Source: Euryodendron excelsum | Lineage: Eukaryota; Streptophyta; Magnoliopsida; Ericales; Pentaphylacaceae | Assembly: GCA_033060915.1 (NCBI GenBank) | Contig: CM065392.1 | Coordinates: 15,837,501-15,901,500 of the forward strand | DNA: 64,000 bases | Direction: 5' to 3' | Shown here: positions 1-12,420 of the stretch, in pieces | How the letters are laid out: each line of letters opens with the position of its first letter | Numbering within the stretch: position 1 is the stretch's first letter | The notes under the pieces: generated by a model | What the model was told of the DNA's origin: nothing | The model's input: only the letters and a program-made list of their open reading frames with translations | Databases searched by the model: none | Program-made: the position numbers and the translations under genes

Positions 1-705
1 TGTACAGACCTCCGTGGAACAAGCGATGCAAAGACCGTGCTTGATTGCCCTATTCAATCAAAGACTAAGGTTCCTGACTTTGGCTTACCCAAGCGATCAA
101 AGACAAAAGGCTTGGTTGGAGTTATTGAAGCATTTTTGTGATATAGTGATTAGTTAACTTTTTTTATCACGATACACATAGGAGCAGGTGGAGTGTACCC
201 GAGACCAATATAAGAATTTTGAACAACATAGCCCTTTTGCTTGAGTGTGTTTTGAGTTGAATTTAAACTATGTGTTTTTTTTCCAATGGCTTCAGATGAT
301 AGTTTTCCTAAGGCATTAGACTCTTGAGGACCATATCCGGCCCTTGCAAGAAGTTTATAAGTGATTGGGTTAAAACCTTCTTTTATTCTTTGTGAAGACA
401 AATCTCCATGCTCCACTACAGAACCTTATGTTGGTCGCACAAATCCCTTCAATGGCGTAGAAAGCTTTATCGGGCTAAGGTTGGTGATAGGAAAGGTCAA
501 ACCTTTCAAAGCTTGATCCTCATTATTCTTTAACTTGGGCATATAGCGAAGAACTGGGGGCGCCTTTGAAGTTTTTTCTCAAGCTTCTTATCCTCGTTAT
601 GACTTTTCTTATTCTGCTCAACTCCTTTCTTTTTGTTAGTAGAAGTAAAGTCTTCAAGGATTAGGACTTCATTATCCTTTTGAAACTTGTAGGTCGATAA
701 AGAGA
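1..705 (-). pseudogene. Post-protease linker of element A, partial
   Basis: This continues the element A polyprotein towards the reverse transcriptase, which is off the left edge. The open stretch 150-416 contains a G-patch-like segment (GFNPITYKLLARAGYG and ALGKLSSEA) typical of the region between protease and RT in this plant Ty3/gypsy family. Near the edge, 1-118 encodes repeated FDRLG/FDRIG-type motifs with an in-frame TGA where an arginine codon is expected. Several stops separate the blocks. Nothing here is functional, but the domain order is still readable. Confidence 0.7.
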
Positions 706-838
706 CGACAGGTTATAATTCTTTCACTATGATATTCGCCATGTAAAATTTAGTATCGGCAAAATGTGATTCTGCTTTGGTGAAAGGTTTGTCATCAAAA
801 ACAATCTTTTTTACGACACCGTTGTGGCAATACTTGAA

Positions 839-1650
839 GCATTGGTGGAGGGTAAATGGAACAACACCATTCTCATGCAACCAAGGTCACCCTCGCAGCA
901 TGTTATATGAAATCTTAGCATCAATGATGTGAAATAACGCACTTGATGTCATGTCATCGATGAATAAGTCGAGACGAAGAACTCCAATAGCTCTTTGTCT
1001 TCCTTGATTAAACCCTTGTATCATCAAGCGACTAGGAGAAAGCTCTTCCATCATGATGCTAAATTCTTTCGTAGCACGAAGAGACAAAATGTTGACAGCT
1101 GATCCACCATCCAAGAGCATCCTATTGACTCTTTGCTCCCGCGCGTATCCAGTAATGAAGAGAGGACAATTGTGTGGCGTTAAGCCAAGCAACAGATCTT
1201 CATTTGAGAATGTGATATTTGACATGCAAGCAACATAATTATTCGAACAAGAATGGACATCATGCTCAATCGAAATCTACCTAGGTGAAGAAGGTAAGTC
1301 CTCAACATGCTTAGAAGATTCTTCAACATCTACGTCATTACATGCAGCCACATCACCTTGCCGCATTGATTTTGGGAAGAACTCCCACAGGGTAATAGGA
1401 GTGCGTGATTTTTGGACAAATGCGTCCTTTGGTAATGCCAATGCTACCTTTTTAGCCTTTCTCTTATTTTGTTGCTTCCTTGCCTTCAGCTTAATAGAAG
1501 TACGGTTTGATTGCACGTGTTGAGAACGACGTAACTTTGGATTTCTTTTCCTTCTACAAGTGACGAGGATCTATCCTTCGTCATCTGAGGCAGCCGACTC
1601 AATCACATTATCATCATTGCTCCCATTTGTGGATGGCTGAACTGGAGGTG
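839..1650 (-). pseudogene. gag-protease linker and aspartic protease of element A, broken
   Basis: Coding resumes on the far side of Z in the sense expected for the same polyprotein. A basic segment and a PITLWEFFPKSM motif (about 1,380-1,410) are followed by the retropepsin (887-1,225). The retropepsin has the catalytic-loop sequence LLDGGSAVNIL and the downstream LMIQGFNQG and FHIIDAKISYN motifs. Stops interrupt the frame at about 1,568-1,570 (TAG), 1,274-1,276 (TAG) and 884-886 (TGA). After the TGA the same frame continues through WLHENGVVPFTLHQCFKY and ends at a TAA near 706. The stops are of the type produced by C-to-T change on either strand. Element A therefore has no active protease. 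Confidence 0.85.
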
Positions 1651-1655
1651 CAAGT

Positions 1656-4585
1656 TGACACGACCTAAAACCCAGCCTATACGGATTTAGAGTACATGAC
1701 CGGCTAGTAGCTTTGCTACCCACGGCCACATTTCATAACCCGGTTGAACACCTGTACATTTATCATTTAAAAGGTACAAAATTGTAGAATTTAAAACTTT
1801 ATAAACGTAAAATAAAACGTTTATCATACATAGTAGAGTTGTGCCTAATCTCCGAAACATAATCATTCTATAAGATGGGCCTATTAAAGGCCACCACAGT
1901 TATAGCATTATAATATTATAAAATATTAGGGTCCAACCCCTATATCAATACATAACATAAGGCCCGTGGGCCGCAATCTAAATGTCCATGTAATGGGCCT
2001 CTTTCAGAGCCTCCCAGTTTGTTCACCTGAAAACATTTTTAAAAAAACATAAACTAATACTTAGTGAGTAACAATAATGCAAAAGCATAAAATATCATAT
2101 GCTACATTTATATTTAATGTACATGACAATAAAAATACATTTATGCATAAGTGGTATAAACTTAGAATTGCATAAGCATAATCTTAAGGACACTTGAAGG
2201 ATAGGCTTTTATATTACAACATTTTATCATTTCTAAAACGTAATGTGGAAGAAGAGGGGCAGGTGTATTATAGCATGAACTATTTAAACGTAACATAACT
2301 TGTCATAAGCATAACATACCATATCTTGTAAGTGTACATCTTGGCTCGCCGTATAATATAAGATACATCAAATATTATCATTCATAGTAACTTATAAAGT
2401 GTAGCTTTAGAAACGTAAGTAACATAAATATCACATTGAGATACTATAACATTTCGAACATTGTATCATAGAAGTGCGGCATAACACATAACATGATTTC
2501 ATAAGGCATAACGTAATTGTCATAAGTATGCATTGGCATTATACTGTACGGCATTTTATAATATCGTAGAAAGGAGAGATATATCATAAGATTAGAACTT
2601 ATGAAAACATACGTAACTTGTTATGAAACATTAGGACCTATCATATTTCTCATTCTAGAGCATAAGTATGTTACGTCTCTATATCTGAGCTAAGCTCTGC
2701 ATAAATAACCTTAAAAGTCATATATAGGGCTCTTTAAGCTAAGATCTTAACCATGCACAATATTGCCTGCTTTGGTGCTTCATGTCACGTATGTGCCTAC
2801 CTCACGGTTTTAAACGCATTGCGACGGTAACATTTCGCCCTGCCTACTCCCTCGGGAGCGCTTGAGCTATCTGAGTACTCAGTACAATATTGTCTGTTAT
2901 GGCTCGCACCTGCCTACCCCATTTCAAGGTATGACATTTGTAGTTAAACATAGCATTAATGCATTGAAAATGCGTGGAAAACATTGCATGATATGGAAGT
3001 GCATTTAAAACGTTTAGAAATTAATAAAGTTTTACTCATGGCATATCGTTACTCACCTCTTTCCAATAGAACGAGTGCTAAACATGGTGTTCCTACACAA
3101 AATGCACATAAAAATAGAGAAACATGAATACAAGACTGTAAGGCAAAGCAATAACATATAAACTGAGGGTAAACACATAAGTCCCTCAACCCCAACTCAA
3201 AAACAAATCACTCAAACAACGGGAAAGTGAGGCTAAACCCTAGGATAAGGCCTAAATGTAAAACGAGGACATAAGGTTAAGGTTTGAACATTGAAGCCGA
3301 GACATCAACTCCTTCATTGCATCTCAAACACTTCTCAAGGAATATTTCACACTCTAGGTTAGTTTCATTTGAAAATAGACTTAAAGGGCTTTAATTTGAT
3401 AGTTCGTGGGCTAAAAGCACATTTCAGATGAAAAAGTTATACCCCATAGAAAATTGACTAAAGTTTTGGAAGGCTGACTGAATTTTGGGTCAACTTCAAA
3501 ATTCAATATCTTTCAACTTATAATGAATTAGAGTACAAATTTTATATGAAAACAAAGCTCTATGACTCTACTATCTAATGTTTTAAACGGTGCATCAATC
3601 AGAGTTTTCTAGAGAAAGTTATGCCCGTTTTACGAAACAGTGTCTGAGTTGAAAAGTGAAACCGGGGCTGGACAAAAGTGTCGGTTTCAAAAGCAAAAGT
3701 GTCGACTCCAAAGCTAAATGGATGAATCTGGGAGCTCTCTGGGCAAAAGTGTCGGCTCCGAAGACTAAAGAGTCACCTCCTGAGCTGAATAACGAATCTG
3801 GGAGTTCTTTGGGACAAGGAGTCGCCTCCAAAAACTAAGGAGTCCACTCCAAAGCTAAATATCCATATTTCAATCCGAAAATCTTCAAACCTCACTCAAA
3901 TCAAAATCAAACTCTATCAAAACTCTCACAAACTCTTCCAATGCTTCTAGGATCTAAAGATGGACCCAAGAAGACCACAATAACTCAAAACCAAACACTT
4001 TAAATAAGAAAATCGAAGGGACCTAGAGTTTTAGGGACCCAAACCCTAACTTGCATAAGTTGGGGATTTCACATTCCAAACCCTCAAATCTTTTAATAGG
4101 ACTTTCAACATTCAATACTTAGCTAATTTAAAACTCAAAAGAGTCACCCACAACAATCTCAACAACATAACTCACAAAGATATATACATACACATGTACA
4201 ATTGGAGGAGAAAATGAAAACTTATCTTTCTTCAAGCTTGGTCAAGTCTTCTAATGGCTTAAATTTCTTCCTTCACCTCTCCTTCAAGCTCTTCCTCTTT
4301 CAATCTCCCTTTCCCTCCTTCTCCTCTCTTTTCTCCCTCTCTCAACCGATCGGGTGTGTGTATCTGTGGATGTGTGTGTTTGTTTTATATATATATATAT
4401 ATATATAAGAGCATACAAGATGACACACATGGGAATAACTCCATGTGTCTCACCCCATAGGCTTAAGCTACAACCCAAGCTCCCATTGGTCACTCTTGAC
4501 TCAAATGAGACAATAATTAATATTAAACAATGCAAATACTAGAAATTCTCATTAATATAAATAAGTAGAAGTTTGGGATATTACA
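1656..4585 (-). mobile_element. Element Z: solo-LTR-like insertion inside gag of element A
   Basis: This 2,930-bp non-coding block interrupts an otherwise continuous gag-protease reading region. On the - strand it runs from TGTAATATCCC to GTCGTGTCA, giving TG...CA ends. The flanking pentamers CAAGT (1,651-1,655) and TAGGT (4,586-4,590) match at three positions and differ by two transitions, as a decayed target-site duplication would. A TATA-rich run at 4,386-4,407 precedes pyrimidine/purine-rich leader-like sequence on the - strand. I found no internal LTR boundary, PBS or coding region, so a solo LTR fits best; a non-coding LARD is possible. Confidence 0.6.
3655..3870 (+). repeat. Short degenerate repeats with GTCG/GGAGTC cores inside Z
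   Basis: Six or so near-repeats of about 30-40 bp carry the cores AAAAGTGTCGRYTCC or GGAGTCNCCTCC, separated by CAAAGCTAAAT and GAATCTGGGAGYTCTYTGGG segments. The repeats read open on both strands only because they lack TA-rich stops; nothing suggests a protein. Confidence 0.55.
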
Positions 4586-6517
4586 TAGGTGATGGGAGGT
4601 CAACTAGGCCAATTGATCCAAATTGAACCTCTAATCTGGGTGATGTAGGGATGTGTCTTTCAAATCTTTGAGTTCCTCCATTGAGGACTATGGGGTCAAA
4701 GGACCCAAAGACAATGGCAGTTTGATTTGTCGCTATCACTTCCTTTTCTTCTTCCAACATAATCTTCCCTTGGCTAGCTAATCCCAAAAATTTTTCCTTC
4801 AGAACAAAACAACGTTGGGTTGGATGGCTGACCAAACGATGGTACTTGCAGTAGTTCAGGTCATTAACCTTCGCAGCTTTCTCAGGTCGCTTCATCTCTC
4901 GGAGCTCAATAACATTCAATTCTAATAGTTGATCAAGCATTTTAAGGACTTCAGCATCAGGAAAAGGGTACTCCTTAGCTTGTATTTCTTGTAATGTAAG
5001 TTTCTTCCTCCACTTAGCTTGAGTAGAATTAGTTTTCTCTGCTTCTTTCTTCTCGGACTGAGCAGAGATTTTGACTGGTGCTGTGATTATACTCATAGAT
5101 TCTTTAGTATTTGGTTTAGAGAAAGACTTGTTACCCCCTTTTCGATTGTCAGGTTTATTTTCTCCTCTACGATGATCTTGGAAAGGCGGCCCTTGACTTC
5201 CATTTGCAGCAATGCTAAGCTTCATATCATGAGCTCGCGTTGCCAATTCTTCAAAGGTTTTGGGCTTGATTCCTTGAAGAATATAACGATGTCCCCATTG
5301 CATGCCTTGGATGCACATCTCAATTGCAGAAGCCTCACCCAACCTATCCTTGCAGTTAAGGCTCAGGTTCTCTAGCGATTGATGTAGTCAACTACTGGTT
5401 CGTCTTTCCATTGGCAAGAACTGGTAAGCTCGATCATACTAACAATACGATGAGTACTGTAGAAGCGATTCAAAAACTCTTGTTCTAACTGCTCCCAACT
5501 ATCAATTGTGCGAGACTCATGGTCACAATACCAATCAAAAGCATTGCCCTTGAGTGTGCGAACAAATTGTTTGACAAGAAGATCTCCAACAGTTCCAGCA
5601 TTGTTGCATGTTTCCACAAAATGGGCAACATGTTGTTTTGGATTACCTTTGCCATCGAATTGTTGGAACTTCGGTGGTTGGTAACCAACCGGCTTCTTCA
5701 GCTGATCGATCCTTTGAGTGTAGGGCTTGGCATAAGTGAGAGAAGATTTCAAAGTCCCCTCGTACTTATCCTTAATAGCTCCTAGAATGATCTCCTTCAG
5801 TTGGTAAACAGAGATTGATCCATCAGCCGAAACTTGTAAGTTATTCTGGGTCTCTTATTGTTTAGCAGAAGACTTAGTAACATCTGGTAATTTTAGAGGG
5901 TTGTCAGCAACTTGGTTCAACTCCCCCAGACTCTCTATCTTGTTCATCATGGACGCCATTTGGACATCACGGTCTTCCATCGTTTTGCATAGTGCCTCAA
6001 CAGTTTTTGTCAAGGCAGCAAGTTGTTCCTCCATGACAAGAGCGTTTGTTGTCATGACAGGCATAGCAACAAAGCTAAAAGAACCAGTAAAGACATCCGG
6101 TAGGTTGAGCTTTGACCAGGGATTACCAGAAGATAAACTAGAGTTGAAGCTAGTTACATCCTCAATCTCTTTACCATCATGTTGAGGCTTTGAAGCAGAG
6201 TTTGTAGACGTTGAAGGTTGTGAGAAAGCCTCTTCCAGCATTGCAGCAGTGTCCTTTGCCCCCAGTGCAACAGTTTCTCCTTTACCTTCTAGGAGGTCCG
6301 AGGAAGTTATTGATGTCTTTGGTAAATTCGAACCAAGAACAGGAATTGATTTATGAAGAAGCGAGGTTAGAACTAGTGTCTCAGCAACAGCCTTTGCCTT
6401 GCTTCAAGTTATTGGACCGGAACTTTGAGTGCCCGAGCTAGTGTGAAAAGTTGCTGAAGATTTAGAACCTTCAGCCTTGCTTTGAGTAGCCTTAGAATTA
6501 TCCTTCTTGGGAGCCAT
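4586..6517 (-). pseudogene. gag of element A, broken
   Basis: The gag polyprotein starts at an ATG at 6,515-6,517, 67 bp after the LTR, and forms the retrotransposon particle. A basic, low-complexity N-terminus is followed by a coiled-coil-like segment. The conserved gag core (about 5,372-5,752) has the YQPPKFQQFDGKGNP and SWEQLEQEFLNRFY motifs, and the C-terminal part (4,581-5,342) has a Cys/His segment ([17 protein letters not shown]). In-frame stops lie at 6,404-6,406 (TGA), 5,855-5,857 (TAA) and 5,372-5,374 (TAG). A one-base deletion just after the last shifts the frame. The frame ends where the Z insertion begins, whose first bases supply a stop. No intact gag could be made from this copy. 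Confidence 0.9.
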
Positions 6518-6583
6518 TGCGAAGTTGTTTGGATTTGTTTGTCAAAGAGGAGAGATGAGAGGTAAAGAAGGTCCCACTGGAGG

Positions 6584-7264
6584 TGTCAGAAATTTTTACA
6601 CACAAATTTCTTGTCTAAGATAATAAGACAGAAAATTGTAATAACAAATTGATTTTATTGTTTTTAAATGAGCGGATTACAATCTCTGAAATAATTGTTA
6701 ATCAAAAAAATTAATCCTCTGATTCTTTTCTTCTAGAACGTTAACTCGAGAGCTTGTAGCTTAATCCCGAATCACTCGTCGTGTTCTTCTCCAATTTATG
6801 TGAAAAAGATGATTGAAGGAGAAAGTTCTTTAAGACTTTGATGCTTGATCTGCAGAACTCTCTCTTACTTGTGTAGACAGAAATCTTGTCTTCTGTATGT
6901 CCTTTTTGAAGGGTCACCCTCTATTTATAATTGAGAATGAAAAATTTTGATGAGCTTAAACTTTCTCATGATAATTATCTCTATTTAATTTTGAAAGATA
7001 ATAATCAATTAGGATATTTGTAGACACGTGTCCAACTTTAATTGGAGAAAATGTGTCTTCTTCCTTGTGAATCACATTTGAACAAGTGGCGCACTTTAAT
7101 TGGCTTAAAACTTGTCATTTAAAAGCAGCATCATTTTGACACGTGGTGGCATTTTATTCGCCCCGTCTTACAAGTTTTGACACATGGCAATATTTGATTA
7201 GTCAAAATTTATGACTTTATAAACACTTAGAGAATTCCGATTAGCTAAATTTCGCGTGTCTACA
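6584..7264 (-). repeat. 5' LTR of element A
   Basis: On the - strand this 681-bp block begins TGTAGACACG and ends TTTCTGACA, so it has TG...CA ends, and it abuts the gag leader. A TATA box (TATAAATAG) lies at about 6,922-6,930 on the - strand and an AATAAA signal at 6,654-6,659, in the right order for U3-R-U5. A primer-binding-site-like stretch (CCTCCAGTGGGACC) follows immediately at about 6,570-6,583. No second LTR is available for comparison, so the boundaries rest on the termini and the TATA/polyA layout. Confidence 0.8.
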
Positions 7265-7364
7265 AGAGGCATCTTAGGCTCTTCCATGAAAACTTGCTCC
7301 ATTTTTCAAATTATTTAAACATCCTCTTATATTAGCCTTAAAATTTACTAAGAGCAAATTACAA

Positions 7365-7685
7365 CAAACATGAGTGCACAAAACAACCAAAAATCAAACC
7401 AATTTGATCTCTTTCGGCCGGTTTGGTTCGGGTATGTGAGAGATTCAATTCAATTTTGCGTCTAAAAATTAACAAACTTGACAAACTGATAAGTTAAGTT
7501 CAATTCGATTTTTAATTTCACATTTTCTAAATCCGAATCGAGACTAAGTCTGTATATATCATAAAAGTCTATATATATTGTATCCAAAATGATCGGTTCA
7601 ATTCTGAATCCAAAAATTGGATATTAACTAAGTTCAAATCAATTCTAAGTCTATTATGAATCTAATTCATGCACACTCCTAACAA
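7365..7685. mobile_element. Possible degenerate MITE with GGTTCGG/CCGAAT sub-terminal motifs
   Basis: The stretch begins near GAGTGCACAA and ends CATGCACACTCC, which resemble each other as inverted ends. Inside are GGTTTGGTTCGG, AATCCGAATCG and GATCGGTTCAATT motifs, a signature often seen in hAT-like miniature elements of plants. The inverted ends match poorly and no target duplication is clear. Confidence 0.3.
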
Positions 7686-10378
7686 CAAATGACCTTCCTT
7701 AGTTTCTACACTTTGTAACAAATTACCTCTCGGTTGGTCAATCATAGTTGATCGGATGCAATTTGCTGATGTCATTTTTAGATTTCTTGAAAAATACCAA
7801 CTTGTTATCTTTATCAAACCACATTGATATAAGTAAAATAATCATTTTGGATACCAGAGTCGCTCAGTGAGTCAACTCCCTTAACTTATTTTCGTACAAG
7901 GGAGAAAAATAGTAAATTAATTACTTCTATTGGCTCCATTTGGCAACGGGGAGTTTGTAATTTCTAGCTTCTAAGGAGGTCGTAATCTTCCCCAAGTTAT
8001 TATCCTATCCGAATAGGTCATTAGAATAGTAAGTGATTGTAATTCCAGGTAAATTAGGTTATTGAAGATTTAACTTTTAGCAGGACGAATTACGCACTAA
8101 AAAAAATTGGTAGCTTGCCTTTTGAAACAGTTCTCTTTTTTTTAAAAAAAAAAACGAGGATTATTTGAATGGAATGTGGGAGTGCTGACGAAGGTGAATT
8201 AACTTACTAGTTCCTGTATAGTAATACTATTCAAAACACCAGTGGGGGAAGAAGGGGCAAAAAAGGAGAAGACAAATTGAGTGGGTTTTACACTGGGTGT
8301 GCTACTACGTATTGGAGTGAAAAAATGAGGAGAAAGATCTGGGTTTAATGGAGGAGGCCGGAGGAAAGGAAACAAGGAGAAAAACTTTGAGAGGTTAAGA
8401 ATGTCTTTTACAATATTTATGTTGCAGAAATACTCACCCACCTAAATCCAAGAGCACGTCTGCTACACGTCTGTTAACTAGAGGGGGTGAGTCATTCCAT
8501 TTTCACTGAAATTATAAGAATGTAAAGTGTAATTATCGATATATATATATATATATATATCAAAATGGGTAAAAGCATTTCTAAGGTGCTTATGGTGCTG
8601 CCTGCAAATGTTTTATGTTTGAAAATTATTAACAGTAGCTGGCGCCCTGCGCCCATCCCCTAGAAACTTAACTTTTGTAGCTAACAAAAAATGGAAGAAT
8701 GTTTGGTCAAAATAAATGAATAAATAAAAAAAAAAATTTTTTTAGGATGAATCCGTCGCACTATCCAAATTATTAATATGTTTGATCTAAATATGCCCCC
8801 TCAAGCAGCAGCTACAAACAATAATCCCTCAAGTTAACAGATCCAACAAGCAACATAATAACAGCAGAAAGAACAGATACATGTATCACCATCATTATCA
8901 TTACATACGTGTATATATATATAGACACGTTTAATCTCCCTTTAATCTTTAATTAATTAATTAATTAATTAATTAATTAATTAAGAAACCAGTACTTTTC
9001 TTCTTCTACTACTACTCCATCTGACAAGATCATCCATCCTCTTCACCTCTTATTATTAAAGGTAAAACCAAAGGTTTTTTAGAGGCCCATTTTGAGATAT
9101 GCCAAAGAATGAATGCCCCACAATGCATGGATATAAAATATAATAATACTAAGGATACTGATAAATTAAAAAATATATATATTCAGACATAACGGTAAAA
9201 AAATGGCTGCCTCTTTTACCATTGTAAGAAAAAATTTATTATACAAAATTGGTCACACAAACAGAGCATATGTAAAAATTAAAACAATTCTCAAACTATA
9301 GTGAAAATTTTGAATAATCAAGAATTCTCTCAAGATCTAATCTGATTTTCATAACATTTGATAGTAGATTTCATTTGTTTACAGATGATGAAAACAAAAG
9401 TATCCTCATGCATTAATACAAAAAGGTTAAAAGTGCATATATTACACTTTCAAGACTTAATAAAGATGAGCATACATATTTAACAACACAACAAACTCTA
9501 TATGAACATTGATAGCAAGCTTTACCAAGAGCAAGTCTATTGTCTGCTTCCAAAAAAAAAAAAAAAAGGAATTGAGTTTTCTTCTCTTTTAGACATTGCC
9601 TTCACATTTTCTATTTTCTTTTCCCTTAGAAAAAATAGTAAACTATGGTAGCCAAAAACAAAAAATGATAACCAAATTAATGTCTTGCTCAAAACTGATA
9701 ACAACGCTTATGTTTTTTATCCAAATTAATTGAACCTGCATATAAAAAGGCATTTGAGAGGACAAAAACTTAATATTAAGACAAATGTACATTGGATGTA
9801 AAAAATGAACACAGAGAGATCACCTTATAATTTGCTTTAAATTTTCATCCACCAGTAAATTTTAGAAAATAAGACGAAGAAAGAAATATTAACTGCACAT
9901 TTGCCTTTATTTATAATAAATATGAGAAGAGTAGAAATTTCAAATAGAGGCTACTTTACTGTTTTTTATAAGTAAAACAGTGGATTGTAATTAAAGAACG
10001 AGTGCTCCAAAAAAGTGTGATTTTTCAACCACAAATAACGAAAAAATCTGAAACTGGCAGCGAGCACACTAAGACCCAACTCATTATTAACCATAAAAGA
10101 GATGGTGGCAATTACCCATTTTGTAGTACAGCAGGGCTCTACTCTGCTCTCTCAACCAAGTTATGAACTTAAACCCTTAAGAGAGACCGAGGGACAAAGC
10201 AACAACATTAATAAAATAATAGAGAACGTAAATTTCATATGCAAAGAAGAATAATAAAAAAAGAATTTCTTATGAACAAAAAAAAAAGTACAACAAGATT
10301 CCATGTCATGCAATCACTTCCATATAACACAAATCCTCCTTTAAATCATCGGTGATGCAATACAAATCAATTAACATT

Positions 10379-10710
10379 AATGCACTTATCTAAACAACCA
10401 AACCAATGGCTCAAATACAGTAGAAGCAATCAAAGTCTTCTCAATTAAGAAATTGAAGCTAGATATCAAAAAACGTTACATTTTAAATCAAATTGTCAAC
10501 TACTTGAAACAAAATTTATTGAAACAAAAAGAAAGAGAAAAGTTAATGCACTTATCTAAACAACCAAACCAATGGTTCAAACACAGTAGAAGCAATCAAG
10601 GTCTTCTCAATTAAGAAATTGAAATTAGATATAAAAAAAAATTACACTTTAAATCAATTTACCAGCTACTTTAAACGAAATCTATTAAAACAAAAAGAAA
10701 GAGAAAAGTT
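10379..10710. repeat. 166-bp tandem duplication
   Basis: The segment beginning AATGCACTTATCTAAAC at 10,379 recurs at 10,545 with the same order of sub-motifs (AGAAGCAATCAA, CTTCTCAATTAAG, AAAAGAAAGAGAAAAG). The two copies look about 90% alike by eye. It is non-coding. Confidence 0.85.
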
Positions 10711-12060
10711 AATTAAACAGGGGAGAGAGGGCACCTTTTTTTCTAGTGTCATCTTCAATTTCCACTCCAGTATTAATGCAAAGCTAACAACTTTTACCAC
10801 TGTTTTCTTCTTTCTCTGTTGGATTCAACCCACAAACTTAAAAAACCAAACCAAAAATTGAATCCACAAAATGAAATTAAATAAGGAAACAAAAGAAAAA
10901 AGCATTTAACTGAAGTCACACAACTTTAAAACACAACATAAACCCCCACAAAAGACAAAGAGAACTCAGCACATCATAACCCATTTGTACATAAGAGAGA
11001 GAACTACAAAGAGGTGGGTTGGTTGCAGCAACCCTAATGCCCCTGCCATGAAATGTATATGCCCATTAGAGAAAATGACCACCTTATCATTAAAAAAGGA
11101 TATGCCATGAAAACATTTTCTTCTCTTTGGACACAACAAAAGGATTATTACCAAATTGGAAAATGCCATTATCAAAAAAAAATTTAAAAGTGCATGTTTA
11201 ACTTATATCATAAAAATGTTTAACTTATATAAAAAAAATTTAGAAAATGTTCTTTGCCCCTTTCACAAAGCAATATATCATTCCACATATTCTGAAAAGA
11301 AACTTTCAATAAAAAGAAAAAGAATAAGAAAAACAACTAACTCCATTACCAAATTTGATCCAAAATCAAACCAGAAAATAAGTGACCAAGCAAAGGCAAT
11401 GTTAAATTAGCAAAGTAACAGAATCAGGCAAATCCATAGCCATAGGTGAACATACTTCATTTTACCGGCCCTTAACCTTGATCACAACACCCAAGTAACG
11501 CCACTAACAAATCAACCAAATTTCTCTGTTTCCATAAGAGATCTGAAAAAGATATAGAAACCATCCAACATTCTGAACCATTCTCCATAATATATACATA
11601 ATATTACCATTCTCCATAAGCTCCATACATAACGCCACTGCGTTGAAAAGATAATTACTGGAGGAAGAGTTGCTTCTAGTCTACCTACAACCATAGACCA
11701 TAGAGGAAAAACCATGAAATCAAAATGGTAAAATCAAGTACAAAGATAACATCAGAGGCTCCTTTGAGAAAGCAAGCTCAAAATGGGGAAACAAAGAAAA
11801 AGGAACTTCGAAGTGGTTGATTTATTATAGAAATTTCAGCTTTCTTTTCAATCTCCTGAAAGCCTCAATTTCCTTTTTCATCGATGACTGTTGTTGATTG
11901 CAAAATTACACTAAGAAAAGCACTAATAAAGGGTCAGGTGAGCACTATTCAAGGCCCTAATTTTTTACACTCTAGTTCTAAGATCAAGGACAGAACAATC
12001 AAAATTTAGGGTTACCAAGCTTACCAGTTCTAGGATCATGGACAGGTGAGCCCCAACCTT

Positions 12061-12420
12061 CAATTACTTAAACCAAACACACAGAGATGTTGGTGGGTCA
12101 CTCGGCCGTCGGTAGGTCACTCGGCTGTGGGTGTTTCCACCACTGGGGATGTTGATGGAGGAGGTGATCCGGTCGGTGGGTCTTCGCCATGGGTGTGGAG
12201 GAGAGAGAGAGAGATAGGGTGAGGAAGATGGTAGCAAGGTTTTGGCCATAGTGGCTGAAATGGGTTGGTTCGGTGATGGAGATGGCAGCAAGGTGACTCA
12301 CAGTGGTGCTCCGGTGATGGCCAATGGTGCATTGGTTGTGCTCTTCGGCAATGGTGGGCACCCATGGGACAAGATAAGGAGGGGCGTTTAATGCCCCATG
12401 TACTCTTACACACCACATCT
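12061..12420. other. GC-richer patch, coding status doubtful
   Basis: This 360-bp patch stands out from its AT-rich surroundings. It is rich in GGTGATGG, GGCAGCAAGG and CGGTGATGGCC words and stays open in more than one - strand frame at once. That is what G/C-biased simple sequence does, and no family is recognisable. A fragment of a captured gene or a decayed element is possible. Confidence 0.3.

Larger units (their letters stand above)
1..7264 (-). mobile_element. Element A: Ty3/gypsy LTR retrotransposon, 5' part, decayed
   Basis: This is the 5' portion of a Ty3/gypsy element read on the - strand. In order it has a 5' LTR (6,584-7,264), a short leader, gag (6,517 downwards) and protease/linker remnants down to the left edge. 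Reverse transcriptase, integrase and the 3' LTR would lie outside the window. The gag-protease frame is split by a 2.9-kb insertion (1,656-4,585) and by several stops. Gag and protease motifs match a common plant Ty3/gypsy polyprotein family by recognition only. The downstream target-site duplicate is not in the window. Confidence 0.9.
7265..12060. other. AT-rich intergenic DNA without a supported gene
   Basis: No exon, tRNA or transposon coding region could be supported on either strand. Open stretches here are short and compositionally biased. The region holds an AT dinucleotide run (about 8,539-8,560), an AATT tetranucleotide run (about 8,949-8,984), many poly-A and poly-T tracts, one weak MITE candidate and a tandem duplication, the last two listed separately. 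Confidence 0.6.
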
